DNA of 64,000 nucleotides from Bacillus solitudinis (GCF_002797395.1 NZ_KZ454943.1:1107325-1171324), one strand, 5' to 3'. Shown: positions 53,665-62,920, counted from the first letter of the stretch. Translations and numbers: made by a program. Notes: generated by a model not told the origin, from the sequence alone.

Positions 53665-54432
53665 TTAACTTATTCTCCTTTTCCAAATATCTTCAATAGA
53701 TACGCCTTCCATATTCCTGACGTCATTATTATCAACTGTTTGTGCTGACCTTCTTTCAATTTCGTCTGATGGAAGATTGACATAAACTTTTTTTGTCACC
53801 CAATCAATTTCTGTTATTGAGTCTGGCTCAAGTAAAACTTTCGTACCAGGTAACCAATTTCCAGTATCAACAATTAAATAATGAATTGCCCAAGCTTCAT
53901 CATCAATAACAAAATCAACAACATGGCCTACCTCTTTATCTTGTGCCTGGATGGTGTAGCCACTTAGATTTCCCTTAAGTTCATTCATACTTCTTAAATA
54001 CTCATTATGCTTATCCTCTACTTCAATTCTATTTTCATCTCCCAAATTTTCTGTTGTTGGGGCCATCTGCCTTGGATGTACACCATCGCCCCAAACTCCG
54101 GTGCCTGTCCAATAAGGAAACCAGCCATAATAACGATTTATCTCCGACTCAAGTTGTCGAGAAACAGGTTGATGCTCTTCTACAGAAGGACTGTTACTAA
54201 CTTGTTCCTCCGTAGCAAGGACATCGATATTAGAATTTAGTAAATCAACATTATTGACTGCAATTGGTGAAATTAATACTTTCTTTCCAGGTAACCACTT
54301 TCTCGTATCAATCACTACATAACGGACAGTCCATTGTTTGCTATCAAAGTATAAATCTTTCACTTTTCCTAACTCCGCGTCAGATGCCTGTATTGTACAA
54401 GATTCTATTGAACTAGCTTTATAAAGAATAAT
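53665..54432 (-). CDS. Tandem PRC-barrel protein, apparent AUU start
   Basis: About 255 residues if started at the ATT at 54432. Two PRC-barrel repeats are seen: IQASDAELGKVKDLYFDSKQ..RYVVIDTRKWLPGKKVLIS in the first half and IQAQDKEVGHVVDFVIDDE..HYLIVDTGNWLPGTKVLLEP in the second. A Tyr/Trp-rich linker (RYYGWFPYWTGTGVWGDG) joins them. No ATG, GTG or TTG gives the full first repeat; AAAGGAGG is exactly five bases before ATT-ATT. The GTG at 54363 would start within the first barrel. PRC proteins of this kind are tied to general stress in bacilli; function is unknown. Confidence 0.75.
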   Translation of the reverse strand: MILYKASSIESCTIQASDAELGKVKDLYFDSKQWTVRYVVIDTRKWLPGKKVLISPIAVNNVDLLNSNIDVLATEEQVSNSPSVEEHQPVSRQLESEINRYYGWFPYWTGTGVWGDGVHPRQMAPTTENLGDENRIEVEDKHNEYLRSMNELKGNLSGYTIQAQDKEVGHVVDFVIDDEAWAIHYLIVDTGNWLPGTKVLLEPDSITEIDWVTKKVYVNLPSDEIERRSAQTVDNNDVRNMEGVSIEDIWKRRIS

Positions 54433-54505
54433 GAACGCCTCCTTTATAGATAGTGTGTTTCTCTTTCACTGACTATATTCCCTCTACAAATTTAGATAAA
54501 CATTT

Positions 54506-54542
54506 TAAAATAAGGCAACCAAATCAATGGCTGCCTTACTTT
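54506..54542 (-). terminator. Terminator of the opuA operon
   Basis: TAAGGCA (54511-54517) pairs with TGCCTTA (54532-54538) and is followed by TTTTA on the minus strand. Confidence 0.75.
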
Positions 54543-54555
54543 TAATTGTATTATG

Positions 54556-55452
54556 TTATTCTTCCAACATTTTATTTACTTTTTCTTGATTCGTTTCAAT
54601 CCATTCTCTAGCGACGTCTTCTTCATCTGCTCCTTCTTCGATTTTAACAATCATTTTCTCAATATCTTCAACCTCTATACTCCAGTTACGTAGAAAGTTA
54701 TAGGCTTCGGGCACTTCCTCTTGAAAGTTTATATTAGTTAGCACGTGAACTTCAGACGTTGCAAAATATTCCGTCGGATCATCTAATACCTTTAAGTCAA
54801 AGTTTGCGAACATTGGATGGGGTCTCCACCCAAGAAATAGTACTGGTTTCTCACTGTTTATGAGTCGAGAAGCCTGAGCAAGCATTCCACCCTCACTTGA
54901 AGCTACATATTCAAGATTAAGTCCAAGATCCTCTATCATTTCACGTGCTGTAATCGTCATCCCAGCACCTTCTTCAATCCCATATATTTTGCCATCAAAC
55001 AAGTCTTCTTGTCCTTTTAAATCGTCAATTGTATTGATACCCTCAACGTACGTTGGAACGACCCAACCCATCGTACCTTCTGAATAACTAACCGCTGTAT
55101 CATCAATTTTTTCACCAAACTTCTGCATATAATTTCTATGCATATCTGGTAACCACGCATCCATAAAGACATCTAAATCTCCTCGTGATAATCCTGTATA
55201 TACCCCGCCAACATCAGCATTTGTTTCATTTACGGTATACCCCATATCTTCTAAAATTAACTTTGCTACTTTTGTTGGTGGTACGGTACTTGTCCACGGA
55301 GTGACACCAAAGTTTATGGTTACATCTCTTTGCTCCTCAACATCTGCTTGGTCAGTCTCCCCTTCTGTAGGTTGACCTTGATCGTCTGTCCCACATCCCA
55401 TCAACAAAGCAAATACAAATATTAATAGCACGTTTAACCTAATCATCTTCAT
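54556..55452 (-). CDS. opuAC: Glycine betaine ABC transporter, substrate-binding lipoprotein
   Basis: 298 residues. The signal peptide ends with the lipobox LLMGC, so Cys-20 is lipidated. The mature domain starts INFGVTPWTSTVPPTKVAKLIL and has AWLPDMH and LGWRPHPM; the Trp residues of these motifs form the aromatic cage that holds betaine in OpuAC proteins. The highly acidic C-terminal half and the acidic N-terminal linker fit an extracellular protein of a salt-tolerant host. It is last in the opuAA-opuAB-opuAC operon, 14 bases after opuAB, behind AAAGGAGTGAAGTTTT. Confidence 0.93.
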   Translation of the reverse strand: MKMIRLNVLLIFVFALLMGCGTDDQGQPTEGETDQADVEEQRDVTINFGVTPWTSTVPPTKVAKLILEDMGYTVNETNADVGGVYTGLSRGDLDVFMDAWLPDMHRNYMQKFGEKIDDTAVSYSEGTMGWVVPTYVEGINTIDDLKGQEDLFDGKIYGIEEGAGMTITAREMIEDLGLNLEYVASSEGGMLAQASRLINSEKPVLFLGWRPHPMFANFDLKVLDDPTEYFATSEVHVLTNINFQEEVPEAYNFLRNWSIEVEDIEKMIVKIEEGADEEDVAREWIETNQEKVNKMLEE

Positions 55453-55466
55453 AAAACTTCACTCCT

Positions 55467-56297
55467 TTATTTTCTTGTACCTAAACCTTGCGTAATTCGG
55501 TCAAGGATAATCGCTAAAACTACAATCCCTAAACCACCTGTTAAACCTAACCCAACATTCACACTCGAAATCCCTGCTAAAACCGTTGATCCTAATCCTG
55601 GTGCACCAATCATTGAAGCAATGACGGCCATTGATAAAGCGAGCATTATTGTTTGGTTTATTCCTGCCATAATCGTTGGAATTGCAATAGGCAGTTGAAC
55701 CTTTGTTAACATCTGCCAAGGTGTCGAACCAAAGGCCCTTGCCGCTTCCACCATATCCGCAGGAACTTGTTTAATAGCCAAAGTGGTCATTCTAACAGCG
55801 GGAGGGGTTGCAAAGACAAAAGTAGAAATCACGGCTGGGACCCCGCCTAAACCAAATAATAGTATGGCGGGAATCAAATAGACAAAGCTCGGTAACGTCT
55901 GCATAAAATCTAATATCGGACGAACGACGCTATCTACTTGTTGATTTCTCGCTGCAATTATCCCTAAAGGAACACCGAGAACAATCGAAAAAAGTGTTGC
56001 AACAATAACAACGGCAAGCGTCAACATCGCGTCTCCCCATAAATTTACAGATCCTAAATAGATAGAACCAATGACTGTAAATAGGGCGACTCCTTTTCCT
56101 GCAAATTTCCATGCGAGTAAAGCTAATATTAACGTCATTAGCTCTGGTGGGATAACAGTAAATAAATCAGTAACCCCACTTATAAAAAATGCGATGATAT
56201 TACTTATCGCATCAAAAAATCCTCCTAAAACGGGAATGAGCCATTCATCAACAAAGTAATTGGTCCAGTCTTCTAACGGAAAATTAAAATAGTTCAT
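55467..56297 (-). CDS. opuAB: Glycine betaine ABC transporter permease
   Basis: 276 residues with seven or so membrane segments and the permease loop VEAARAFGSTPWQMLTKVQLPIAIPTIMAG around residue 185. The TLPSFVYLIPAILLFGLGGVPAVIST segment is typical for ProW/OpuAB. The gene overlaps opuAA by four bases. It forms the membrane channel with OpuAA and OpuAC. Confidence 0.93.
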   Translation of the reverse strand: MNYFNFPLEDWTNYFVDEWLIPVLGGFFDAISNIIAFFISGVTDLFTVIPPELMTLILALLAWKFAGKGVALFTVIGSIYLGSVNLWGDAMLTLAVVIVATLFSIVLGVPLGIIAARNQQVDSVVRPILDFMQTLPSFVYLIPAILLFGLGGVPAVISTFVFATPPAVRMTTLAIKQVPADMVEAARAFGSTPWQMLTKVQLPIAIPTIMAGINQTIMLALSMAVIASMIGAPGLGSTVLAGISSVNVGLGLTGGLGIVVLAIILDRITQGLGTRK

Positions 56298-57496
56298 ATT
56301 GTCTCCCCTACCTCGTTTCGTTCTTTACCTAAAACGAGCCCAGATAAAATGGACACTCTTACGATGATACCAAGTAACTTTTCATCTTCTACTACGGCAA
56401 TAGGGTACTTTGATTCTGCTGCAACACCTATTAGTTCATGTAAGGGGGTATCAAGCTCTGTCGTATGGTAATCTTGGTTCAAAACATCTTCTACCCATTT
56501 GTTTTCCTTATATGCTGTAATAGCAGCGTCAATTGTTAAGATACCCTTAAGTTTCTTTTCTTTATCAATTACAAAAATACTTGACAAACCGGCTTCTTCC
56601 ATTTTCCTTACAGCAACTCGCGGTCCATCCTTCCAAGCTGTAATAACATCAGGCTTTTTCATTACATTTGAAGCAACTAAAACTTTGGATCGGTCCACAT
56701 CTTCAACAAAGTTAGAAACATACTCATTAGCAGGATTTTCAAGGATTTCTTCAGCTGACCCAATTTGAACAATCGACCCATTTTTCATAATAGCGATTCT
56801 GTCTCCTAGTTTAAGAGCCTCATCCAAATCATGGGTAATAAAGATAATCGTTTTTCCTAACTTACTTTGAAGATTCAATAATTCATCTTGCATTTCTTTC
56901 CGAATTAGAGGATCCAGTGCGCTAAATGCTTCATCCATAAGTAAGATATCCGTATCATTTGCTAGAGCCCGAGCTAACCCAACCCTTTGCTGCATTCCGC
57001 CACTGAGTTGGTCTGGATAACTATCCTCATATCCCTTCAGGCCAACATCATGTATAGATTTTAATGCTTTTTCCTGCCGCTCTTCCTTGGGCATACCTTG
57101 AATTTCTAAACCATACTCTACATTCGCGTGAACTGTGCGATGTGGAAATAAAGCAAACTTTTGAAACACCATTCCCAGTTTTCTTCTTCTGGTAGACAGT
57201 AAATCCGCTTTACTCATTTTTGTGATATTTTCCCCATCAATTAACACTTCTCCCGCTGTTGGTTCTATTAGACGATTAACCAGACGAATAATTGTCGATT
57301 TACCGCTTCCCGACAAACCCATAATGACAAAAAATTCACCCTGCTCTACATGGAAGGAAGCTTTATTCACACCAACAGTCATACCTGTTTCTTCTAAAAT
57401 TTCTTGTTTTGTCTCGCCTTCCTGTAACCTTTTTAACCCGTCTTTAGGATTTGCTCCAAAAATTTTTGTTAGGTTTTTTACTTCAATTTTGTACAT
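56294..57496 (-). CDS. opuAA: Glycine betaine ABC transporter ATPase with CBS pair
   Basis: 400 residues from the ATG at 57496 behind AAGGAGAACTGGCG. The ABC domain has Walker A GLSGSGKST near residue 61, Q-loop FQKFALFPHRTV, signature LSGGMQQR and Walker B ILLMDEA. Two CBS modules follow (about residues 280-395), which in OpuA sense ionic strength and gate transport, so uptake should respond to osmolarity. First gene of the operon; an open frame up to 57541 has no ribosome site. Confidence 0.94.
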   Translation of the reverse strand: MYKIEVKNLTKIFGANPKDGLKRLQEGETKQEILEETGMTVGVNKASFHVEQGEFFVIMGLSGSGKSTIIRLVNRLIEPTAGEVLIDGENITKMSKADLLSTRRRKLGMVFQKFALFPHRTVHANVEYGLEIQGMPKEERQEKALKSIHDVGLKGYEDSYPDQLSGGMQQRVGLARALANDTDILLMDEAFSALDPLIRKEMQDELLNLQSKLGKTIIFITHDLDEALKLGDRIAIMKNGSIVQIGSAEEILENPANEYVSNFVEDVDRSKVLVASNVMKKPDVITAWKDGPRVAVRKMEEAGLSSIFVIDKEKKLKGILTIDAAITAYKENKWVEDVLNQDYHTTELDTPLHELIGVAAESKYPIAVVEDEKLLGIIVRVSILSGLVLGKERNEVGETI

Positions 57497-57642
57497 CGCC
57501 AGTTCTCCTTCTCTGAAGAATCTTACTGATACTATTTGCAATTTAAGAAAAGAACATACCTTTGATTTAATCCTGAGGAATTTTATAAAATAAGACTGGA
57601 AAGAATATAAACAGTAAATTTAATCAAGAAGGGACGTAAATT

Positions 57643-57846
57643 ATGGGCAGAAGGAAAAAAAATATTGCAAAAAAACAGATCGAATCGATTATGAAGGAGA
57701 CGACTAATCCAGCTATTATTGAAGATGTAACAAATTCAGATGTAGAATTTGGCAATGAAAAATTGAAAAGTGGTCCTCTACGAGAGACTTTAATCAAAAA
57801 GTCTGTTGACGGAAAAACGTGGAGTGGAATGCGAGATTTTGAATAA
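57643..57846 (+). CDS. Small hypothetical basic protein (67 aa)
   Basis: 67 residues starting with a basic patch (MGRRKKNIAKKQIESIMKE), then an acidic centre (DVTNSDVEFGNEKL) and ending WSGMRDFE. The ATG follows AAGAAGGGACGTAAATT, giving a plausible ribosome site. A promoter-like TTGATT lies about 57559-57564 with ATAAAA 17 bp on. I do not recognise the family. Confidence 0.65.
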   Translation: MGRRKKNIAKKQIESIMKETTNPAIIEDVTNSDVEFGNEKLKSGPLRETLIKKSVDGKTWSGMRDFE

Positions 57847-57963
57847 GTAACAGATTAGTCTAATAGGCGTTTTTAATCTGGTTAATTAATGTTTATCCAG
57901 AAGAACTAATTTAACGGTTAAATCATACCGGACATTGCTATAAAAAAGACACCGATCTAAAAA

Positions 57964-58008
57964 GAGGCTACTGAAAAAGGTGAAAATCGTACTTTTTTCA
58001 GTGGCCTC
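57964..58008. repeat. Hairpin copy of the CACTGAAAAAGGTG repeat
   Basis: GAGGCTACTGAAAAAGGT (57964-57981) pairs with ACTTTTTTCAGTGGCCTC (57991-58008) over 18 positions with two mismatches, between the 67-residue ORF and the HD-GYP gene. It may act as a bidirectional terminator. Confidence 0.75.
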
Positions 58009-58053
58009 CTCTAAAACGAGTGGTGTCTTCGAGTAAATATCGATTTTCTTCGA

Positions 58054-59163
58054 TTAATATAGTAATGAGTCCGCTTCAACAATATGAACGTTTAAATTGT
58101 CCTTTGAGGACAAATCAATTTCGTACGGTTTCACTTCTTGTTGTTCTTCATCTCTTATAATCCTTATCACTGGTCTACCTGTTGCAGAAAAATTATACTT
58201 AGATACAATCCCGGACCTACCATCATCTAATTTTAAAGTTAAACCTTGTGGATAAATCGCAATACAGCTTTTAAACAACTGGATTTGTTTACTTTCAAAT
58301 TGTGTTCCGCTACCAGCATAGAGTAACTCGAGGCCTTCATGAGGTAACATTGAAGGCCGATATGATCTCGAACTCGTAACAGCATCAAATACATCAGCAA
58401 CACTCAAAATTTTTGCGTATTTATGAATTTCATTTTCCTTTAAAGCCCTAGGATAACCTGACCCGTCTAATTTTTCATGATGTTGTAGTGCACAATGAGC
58501 TACAGTTAATGGGATTTCTGGTATTTTCCTAAGTATTTCAAAACCTAAATGACAATGTGACTTTACGTGATTAAATTCCTCACTGGTTAACTTTCCAGGC
58601 TTATTTAAAATGTCTGATGATATATACATTTTTCCTAAATCATGTAACATTGCACCTAAACCTATTTCCTCAATATTCTTCAGTGGTAGACCATTTTCTA
58701 TCGCTAATTGACAAGCATATATTGATACGTTAAGGCTGTGATTGTACACATAATTCTCATGGATTTTTGTGGTTGCCAATAAATTAAGTGCGCTATGATT
58801 CTCGTTTAGACAACTTAAGATATCCCTAAAAATCTTTTGGAAACTACGTATTGCTCTGCCTGACTTAATCATTCCTTGAATATTTGCCCTATTTGGGCTT
58901 AATTCAGCAATTGACTTAAATCCTTCAGTAATCCTATTTACTGCTTCAATTCGTAACTCATCAGGAATGGATTCAATAATTTCAATCCCCTCGGATTGCT
59001 CATCTTCTATGTATATTCTAGAAACATTATATCTTTTTAATTGTTCTATTAATTTGTCTGTAAGTTCCGTTCCTTGAAATAATAGAACCTTACCATTCAC
59101 ATTATAAATTGATTTTGCTAATTTAATTCCCGACTGACATTTATGTACATTAATTAAACGCAT
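58054..59163 (-). CDS. HD-GYP domain phosphodiesterase
   Basis: 369 residues. An N-terminal region with a DUF3391-like beta fold (about 1-110) is followed by the HD-GYP domain: HSLNVSIYACQLA, MLHDLGKMYI, HCHLGFEIL and ALQHHEKLDGSGYP with the GYP motif, then LSVADVFDAVTSSRSYR. All metal-binding His and Asp residues are present, so c-di-GMP hydrolysis is likely. A C-terminal part (about 290-369) carries a beta-rich add-on. It starts behind GGGAGAGGAGAAAAA. It is the second c-di-GMP gene in the window. Confidence 0.9.
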   Translation of the reverse strand: MRLINVHKCQSGIKLAKSIYNVNGKVLLFQGTELTDKLIEQLKRYNVSRIYIEDEQSEGIEIIESIPDELRIEAVNRITEGFKSIAELSPNRANIQGMIKSGRAIRSFQKIFRDILSCLNENHSALNLLATTKIHENYVYNHSLNVSIYACQLAIENGLPLKNIEEIGLGAMLHDLGKMYISSDILNKPGKLTSEEFNHVKSHCHLGFEILRKIPEIPLTVAHCALQHHEKLDGSGYPRALKENEIHKYAKILSVADVFDAVTSSRSYRPSMLPHEGLELLYAGSGTQFESKQIQLFKSCIAIYPQGLTLKLDDGRSGIVSKYNFSATGRPVIRIIRDEEQQEVKPYEIDLSSKDNLNVHIVEADSLLY

Positions 59164-59619
59164 TTTTTCTCCTCTCCCGTTTTCACGTATACCTATTCAA
59201 TCTATTCCACCTGCTATTACTAGGCACCTACTATTTTCATGCTTGCTTCATTTCCTTTAAGTAGCCTATCTATGAATAGTAGTGAAAACGAAAGATCCGA
59301 TAGATTCCTTTGCTACTCTTTAGTGTAATTCCTACTATAGTTGCCCTTTTTCGACAAAATACTTCACATTCCTGCAATTTATTGAAAAATCCTATAACTT
59401 TTTATATCCACTCCAAGATTTTATATAGGAAACAATAGATTAAAATGGTTGCATTCTAGCGGATTCCGATATACTAAATGATTAACATCAAGGGAGATTT
59501 TTAAAAAGACTATTGTTCCTCCATATCACGACGACCGATAAAAAGGTAGCCATGTATTTGGCTACCTTTCCTAAAACTTTAGTATTGTAAACAAGTGGAA
59601 TAATTAACTTGATAGAAGA
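59164..59619. other. 456-bp gap upstream of the HD-GYP gene
   Basis: AT-rich, no gene seen. It probably carries the HD-GYP gene's promoter, though none fits well enough to place. A hairpin AAAGGTAGCCA/TGGCTACCTTT lies at 59542-59569 near the MTH1187-like gene's 3' end. Confidence 0.5.
59541..59569 (-). terminator. Terminator of the thiamine-binding-like gene
   Basis: AAAGGTAGCCA (59542-59552) pairs with TGGCTACCTTT (59559-59569); the minus-strand T-run is short. Confidence 0.7.
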
Positions 59620-59904
59620 CTACGATAATTTATCTCCAATTGTCACACCATTAGGTTTATAATGAACCTTAATATTCGTAATACACTCTGAGGCGCCTGT
59701 GTTAATGCTAACTTCTTGGGCTTTCTGCATTACGTTGAAGACTTCATGCAGATTTCCTTCAATAACGGTTTCCATCGGACCGATCTCATATTTTAAACCA
59801 GAGTCTTTAACGACTTCAATGATTTCTGGAATCATCCCGTCTGTATTCATATCCTTACCATCTGGTAACACTTGAAAACCGGCTGTTACTGTAGGTGTTG
59901 TCAT
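59620..59904 (-). CDS. MTH1187/UPF0045-family thiamine-binding-type protein
   Basis: 94 residues. The ferredoxin-like fold pattern is AGFQVLPDG..MIPEIIEVVKDSGLKYEIGPMETVIEGNLHEVFNVMQKAQE, the UPF0045 (YqgV) signature. Members bind thiamine or related ligands. The gene is preceded by AAAGGAAAGGATGATAGAAA (minus strand) and follows the YtxH gene 27 bases away on the same strand, so they may be co-transcribed. The exact ligand is unknown. Confidence 0.85.
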   Translation of the reverse strand: MTTPTVTAGFQVLPDGKDMNTDGMIPEIIEVVKDSGLKYEIGPMETVIEGNLHEVFNVMQKAQEVSINTGASECITNIKVHYKPNGVTIGDKLS

Positions 59905-59931
59905 TTTCTATCATCCTTTCCTTTACATAAT

Positions 59932-60396
59932 TTATTTACCTATATGATTCAAATCATTTATGTCTTGATTTAATTCCCTTTCGATCTCTTTGATCTCATT
60001 TTCAACGACTTGTTTTATGTCTTCACCTGCACCTATTTCTTCTCTCATAATACCTCTTACTACTTCTTTTAAATCCTCAATGCTCATTTCACCGTTCGCC
60101 TCATCACTCTTTAGTAACTGCATTGCTTCACTAATGACATCTTCGCTTTTCTTTTTAACTGTTTGAGAAACGGTCGACGAGCTTTGATTAATAATTTCTC
60201 TAAGCTCACTCATTTTATTTTTTAATTGATTCGTTACCTCTCCTGTTTTATTTTTCCCTTCAGTTATTTGCTGGCTGATGTCTGATCTTAATTCTTCTCC
60301 CGATTTTGGAGAGGTAAGTAATACCGCTGTTGCTCCGACTACTCCACCAACGACAGTACCCACTGCAACACTTTTACGATTATTGATATTAATCAA
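59932..60396 (-). CDS. YtxH-domain general stress-type protein
   Basis: 154 residues. An N-terminal Gly/Ala-rich hydrophobic stretch (VAVGTVVGGVVGATAVLLTSPKSGEELR) is the YtxH signature, followed by a long amphipathic, charged coil (residues 35-154). The start is awkward: the frame begins TTG ATT AAT ATC right after GAGAGGAG, so either TTG with little spacing or a rare ATT or ATC start. The real start is probably within these four codons. YtxH proteins are induced in stress in B. subtilis; molecular role is unknown. Confidence 0.82.
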   Translation of the reverse strand: MININNRKSVAVGTVVGGVVGATAVLLTSPKSGEELRSDISQQITEGKNKTGEVTNQLKNKMSELREIINQSSSTVSQTVKKKSEDVISEAMQLLKSDEANGEMSIEDLKEVVRGIMREEIGAGEDIKQVVENEIKEIERELNQDINDLNHIGK

Positions 60397-60491
60397 CTCC
60401 TCTCATGTGTATATTATCCTCTAACCTTTTCTGTTAGAAATAAAACTTTCACCTATTGAATTGAGGCTTATCTACTAGGAAGAACGAGAGT

Positions 60492-61991
60492 TTAGTTCCT
60501 TTTTTCCTTCTTTAGTTCTTTTAACAGAGCAAAACACATCAAAATCATAATCACAGAGAATGGTAGCGCGGCCACTAATGATGCCGTTTGTAACGCATTT
60601 AAGCCACTTGCCATAAGCAAAATCACTGCTATTCCAGACATAAACACCCCCCAAATGATTTTAATCTTTAAACGTGGGTTCAGATGATCTCTCGATGTCA
60701 ACATGCCTAGAACAAACGTAGCAGAGTCCGCTGATGTAATTAAGAACATAAAAATTAAACAGATCGCAATAATTGATAAAACCATCCCGAATGGAAATTG
60801 ATTTAAAGTTACAAACAACCCATTTGTAATATCCTCTTGAACAGCTTTCGTTATAGAAGAGCCTTTTACTGTTTCGAAATACAGCGCCCCTCCTCCAAAC
60901 ACTGCCATCCAAACAATGGCAACGAATGGAGGAACGAACATCACACCAATTATGAATTCACGAATGGTCCTCCCTTTTGAAACCCGGGCAATAAATGTAC
61001 CTACAAAGGGAGACCAAGCCATAGCCCAAGCCCAGTAAAAGACTGTCCATTCGTTTAGCCATTTATTCTCCCTAGTTGGATCCACGTTAAAGCTCATTCC
61101 AGCCAAATTCTGTAAGTAGCCACCGAGACCCGCAACAAATGTATTAAAAATATGGCTAGTAGGGCCAACCAAAAGCGCAAATAGTAATAATAAGAATGCA
61201 ATACTTAAATTGGTTACACTTAGTATACGTATCCCTTTATTTAAACCTGTAATAGATGAAAACAAATAGGCAACCATAAGAAGACTAATGATAATTAGTT
61301 GAGTTCCCATATTGTCAGGAATTCCAAATATATAGCTTAATCCACCATTTACTTGCATCACACCTAGCCCTAAAGTTGTGGCCACTCCTGTAGCCGTTGC
61401 TAGTACCGCTAGAATATCAATCATAGAGCGCCATCCTTTAATTTTCCCTAGCTTGTTTCTCATTAAAGGCTCTATTGCAGTACTAATAAGCCCAGGCCTT
61501 TTTTTTCGAAATTGAAAATAAGCAATAGATAACCCTATGATTGCAAACACAGACCATTGATGAATGCCCCAGTGAAACATTGAATATTGAATCGCAGCAC
61601 TAACCGCTTCATCCGTTTTCCCTTCGTAGCCCGGTGGAGGTTCAAGATAATGCTCTACTGGTTCAGAAACCCCCCAGAAAACGAGGGCAACACCGAAACC
61701 AGCAGAAAATAACATTCCGATCCAATTGTAATAGGTATATTCCGGTTTATCATCCTCATTGCCAAGCTTAATGTTTCCATAAGAGCTAAAGGCTAAAAAT
61801 AAGCAAAAGCCAATAAAAAAGACAGTGACAATTAAGTAAAAGCCATTAAAGTATGTAGTTGTCCACTCAAATGCATTTTCTGCATATAACGAAAGAGTAT
61901 CTGGCAACATAGCCCCAAAGATTAGAAAAGCAGTAATAACTAATGTAGAAATCCAAAAAACAATATTTAAACTTTTTTCTTCTTGATGCAT
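60492..61991 (-). CDS. opuD: BCCT-family glycine betaine transporter OpuD
   Basis: 499 residues with 12 membrane segments. The betaine-binding WGVSEP motif in FWGVSEPVEHY near residue 105, the MFHWGIHQWSVFAIIGLSIAYFQFR segment and the conserved TNFxWxWW-like FYWAWAMAWSPFVGTFIARVSKGRTIREF segment near residue 320 are all present. It is a sodium-coupled importer of glycine betaine. B. subtilis opuD lies in the same general region near ytfP. The start follows AGAGAAAGGGAGATAG. No partner genes are needed. Confidence 0.94.
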   Translation of the reverse strand: MHQEEKSLNIVFWISTLVITAFLIFGAMLPDTLSLYAENAFEWTTTYFNGFYLIVTVFFIGFCLFLAFSSYGNIKLGNEDDKPEYTYYNWIGMLFSAGFGVALVFWGVSEPVEHYLEPPPGYEGKTDEAVSAAIQYSMFHWGIHQWSVFAIIGLSIAYFQFRKKRPGLISTAIEPLMRNKLGKIKGWRSMIDILAVLATATGVATTLGLGVMQVNGGLSYIFGIPDNMGTQLIIISLLMVAYLFSSITGLNKGIRILSVTNLSIAFLLLLFALLVGPTSHIFNTFVAGLGGYLQNLAGMSFNVDPTRENKWLNEWTVFYWAWAMAWSPFVGTFIARVSKGRTIREFIIGVMFVPPFVAIVWMAVFGGGALYFETVKGSSITKAVQEDITNGLFVTLNQFPFGMVLSIIAICLIFMFLITSADSATFVLGMLTSRDHLNPRLKIKIIWGVFMSGIAVILLMASGLNALQTASLVAALPFSVIMILMCFALLKELKKEKRN

Positions 61992-62259
61992 TCTATCTCC
62001 CTTTCTCTATCTCTGACCACCCTTCTTTTTATATAACCCTACTTTCTATTAGTAAAACTTACATAACCTAAATCGAATAAGAGACGCTTAGTTTCATCAC
62101 TGTAAGATTGCCGTGTTACGCTGTTTAGTTTACATTGGCAACTAGTATGTAAAGTAGGAAAGATATCGATATGAGGATTTGATTTTCGTATGTCGATTGA
62201 AGTACAACTTATACTTCGGAGGAATTTTAAAGCTACACCGGCCACACATGATCATTGCT
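61992..62259. other. Gap upstream of opuD
   Basis: 268 bp between opuD and the nitroreductase pseudogene. It likely carries the opuD promoter. A 68-codon open frame on the minus strand has poor composition and no ribosome site, and was not called. Confidence 0.5.
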
Positions 62260-62920
62260 TTATTTAACAATTACATCATCCACTGAACGTCTAGGACTAG
62301 GAAGTGTTGGGTTTAAAGGGTATCCTAATCGAACTAGAAACAACCCTTGCCACGTTGAATCTCCCGTTATCTGTCTTAATTCTATTCCGAATTTTTATTT
62401 CAACCCTAAAAATTTTTCTCGATCACTTATCTCGTTTAATTGATTCAACGGATGCATACCTAAACGTTTAATTGTTCCATAAAGGTGAATTCTTTGCCAA
62501 GTTCTACTGCCCGTAATCTTTATTTATTATCCGAAGCATCTTTTACGGAAATTAAACCATACGCACCCGCTGTCGCTGTATGTTTATCCCTTGTTGCCTT
62601 TAACCAAAATTGGTCATTTTGTTCATCTGGAATTTGAAGTAATATTTTCCAAATCGCTCGAATTAAAAAAGATTCGCCTTGAGTATCCAAGGTGATACCG
62701 TCCCTTGAATACTTCTTTGATTATCCTGATACCATTTATTACTTGCTGTACTCATTTCTTGATCACTAATGATCTCTTTTGATGCATCAACAATAAGATT
62801 TCCGAGGCGTTTTCTTTCATCCTCAGATTTAAACCAAGAAATTCTGACCCTATTTTCATCTGAAATTAGGGTTTCTATCTCATAAAAGAACTCTGCCTGA
62901 ATTGTCCGTGGAAAGAGTAT
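62260..62920 (-). pseudogene. Decayed nitroreductase-like gene (Acg family)
   Basis: Three frames on the minus strand together give a recognisable C-terminal two-thirds of an Acg-type FMN nitroreductase. The first piece reads LFPRTIQAEFFYEIETLI to QGTVSPWILKANLF and stops; after a shift near 62700 the second reads GITLDTQGESFLIRAIWKILLQIPD to TATAGAYGLISVKDASDNK; after another break near 62530 the third reads RTWQRIHLYGTIKRLGMHPLNQL, has an in-frame TAA near 62400, then TWQGLFLVRLGYPLNPTLPSPRR. The N-terminus is missing upstream of 62920. Frameshifts and stops show the gene is dead. Confidence 0.8.

Noticed and set aside
62039-62245. Minus-strand open frame of 68 codons upstream of opuD
   Set aside because: No ribosome site, odd composition and position in the likely promoter region of opuD.
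62255-62443. Plus-strand open frame over the pseudogene
   Set aside because: It is the antisense shadow of the decayed nitroreductase coding remnants.
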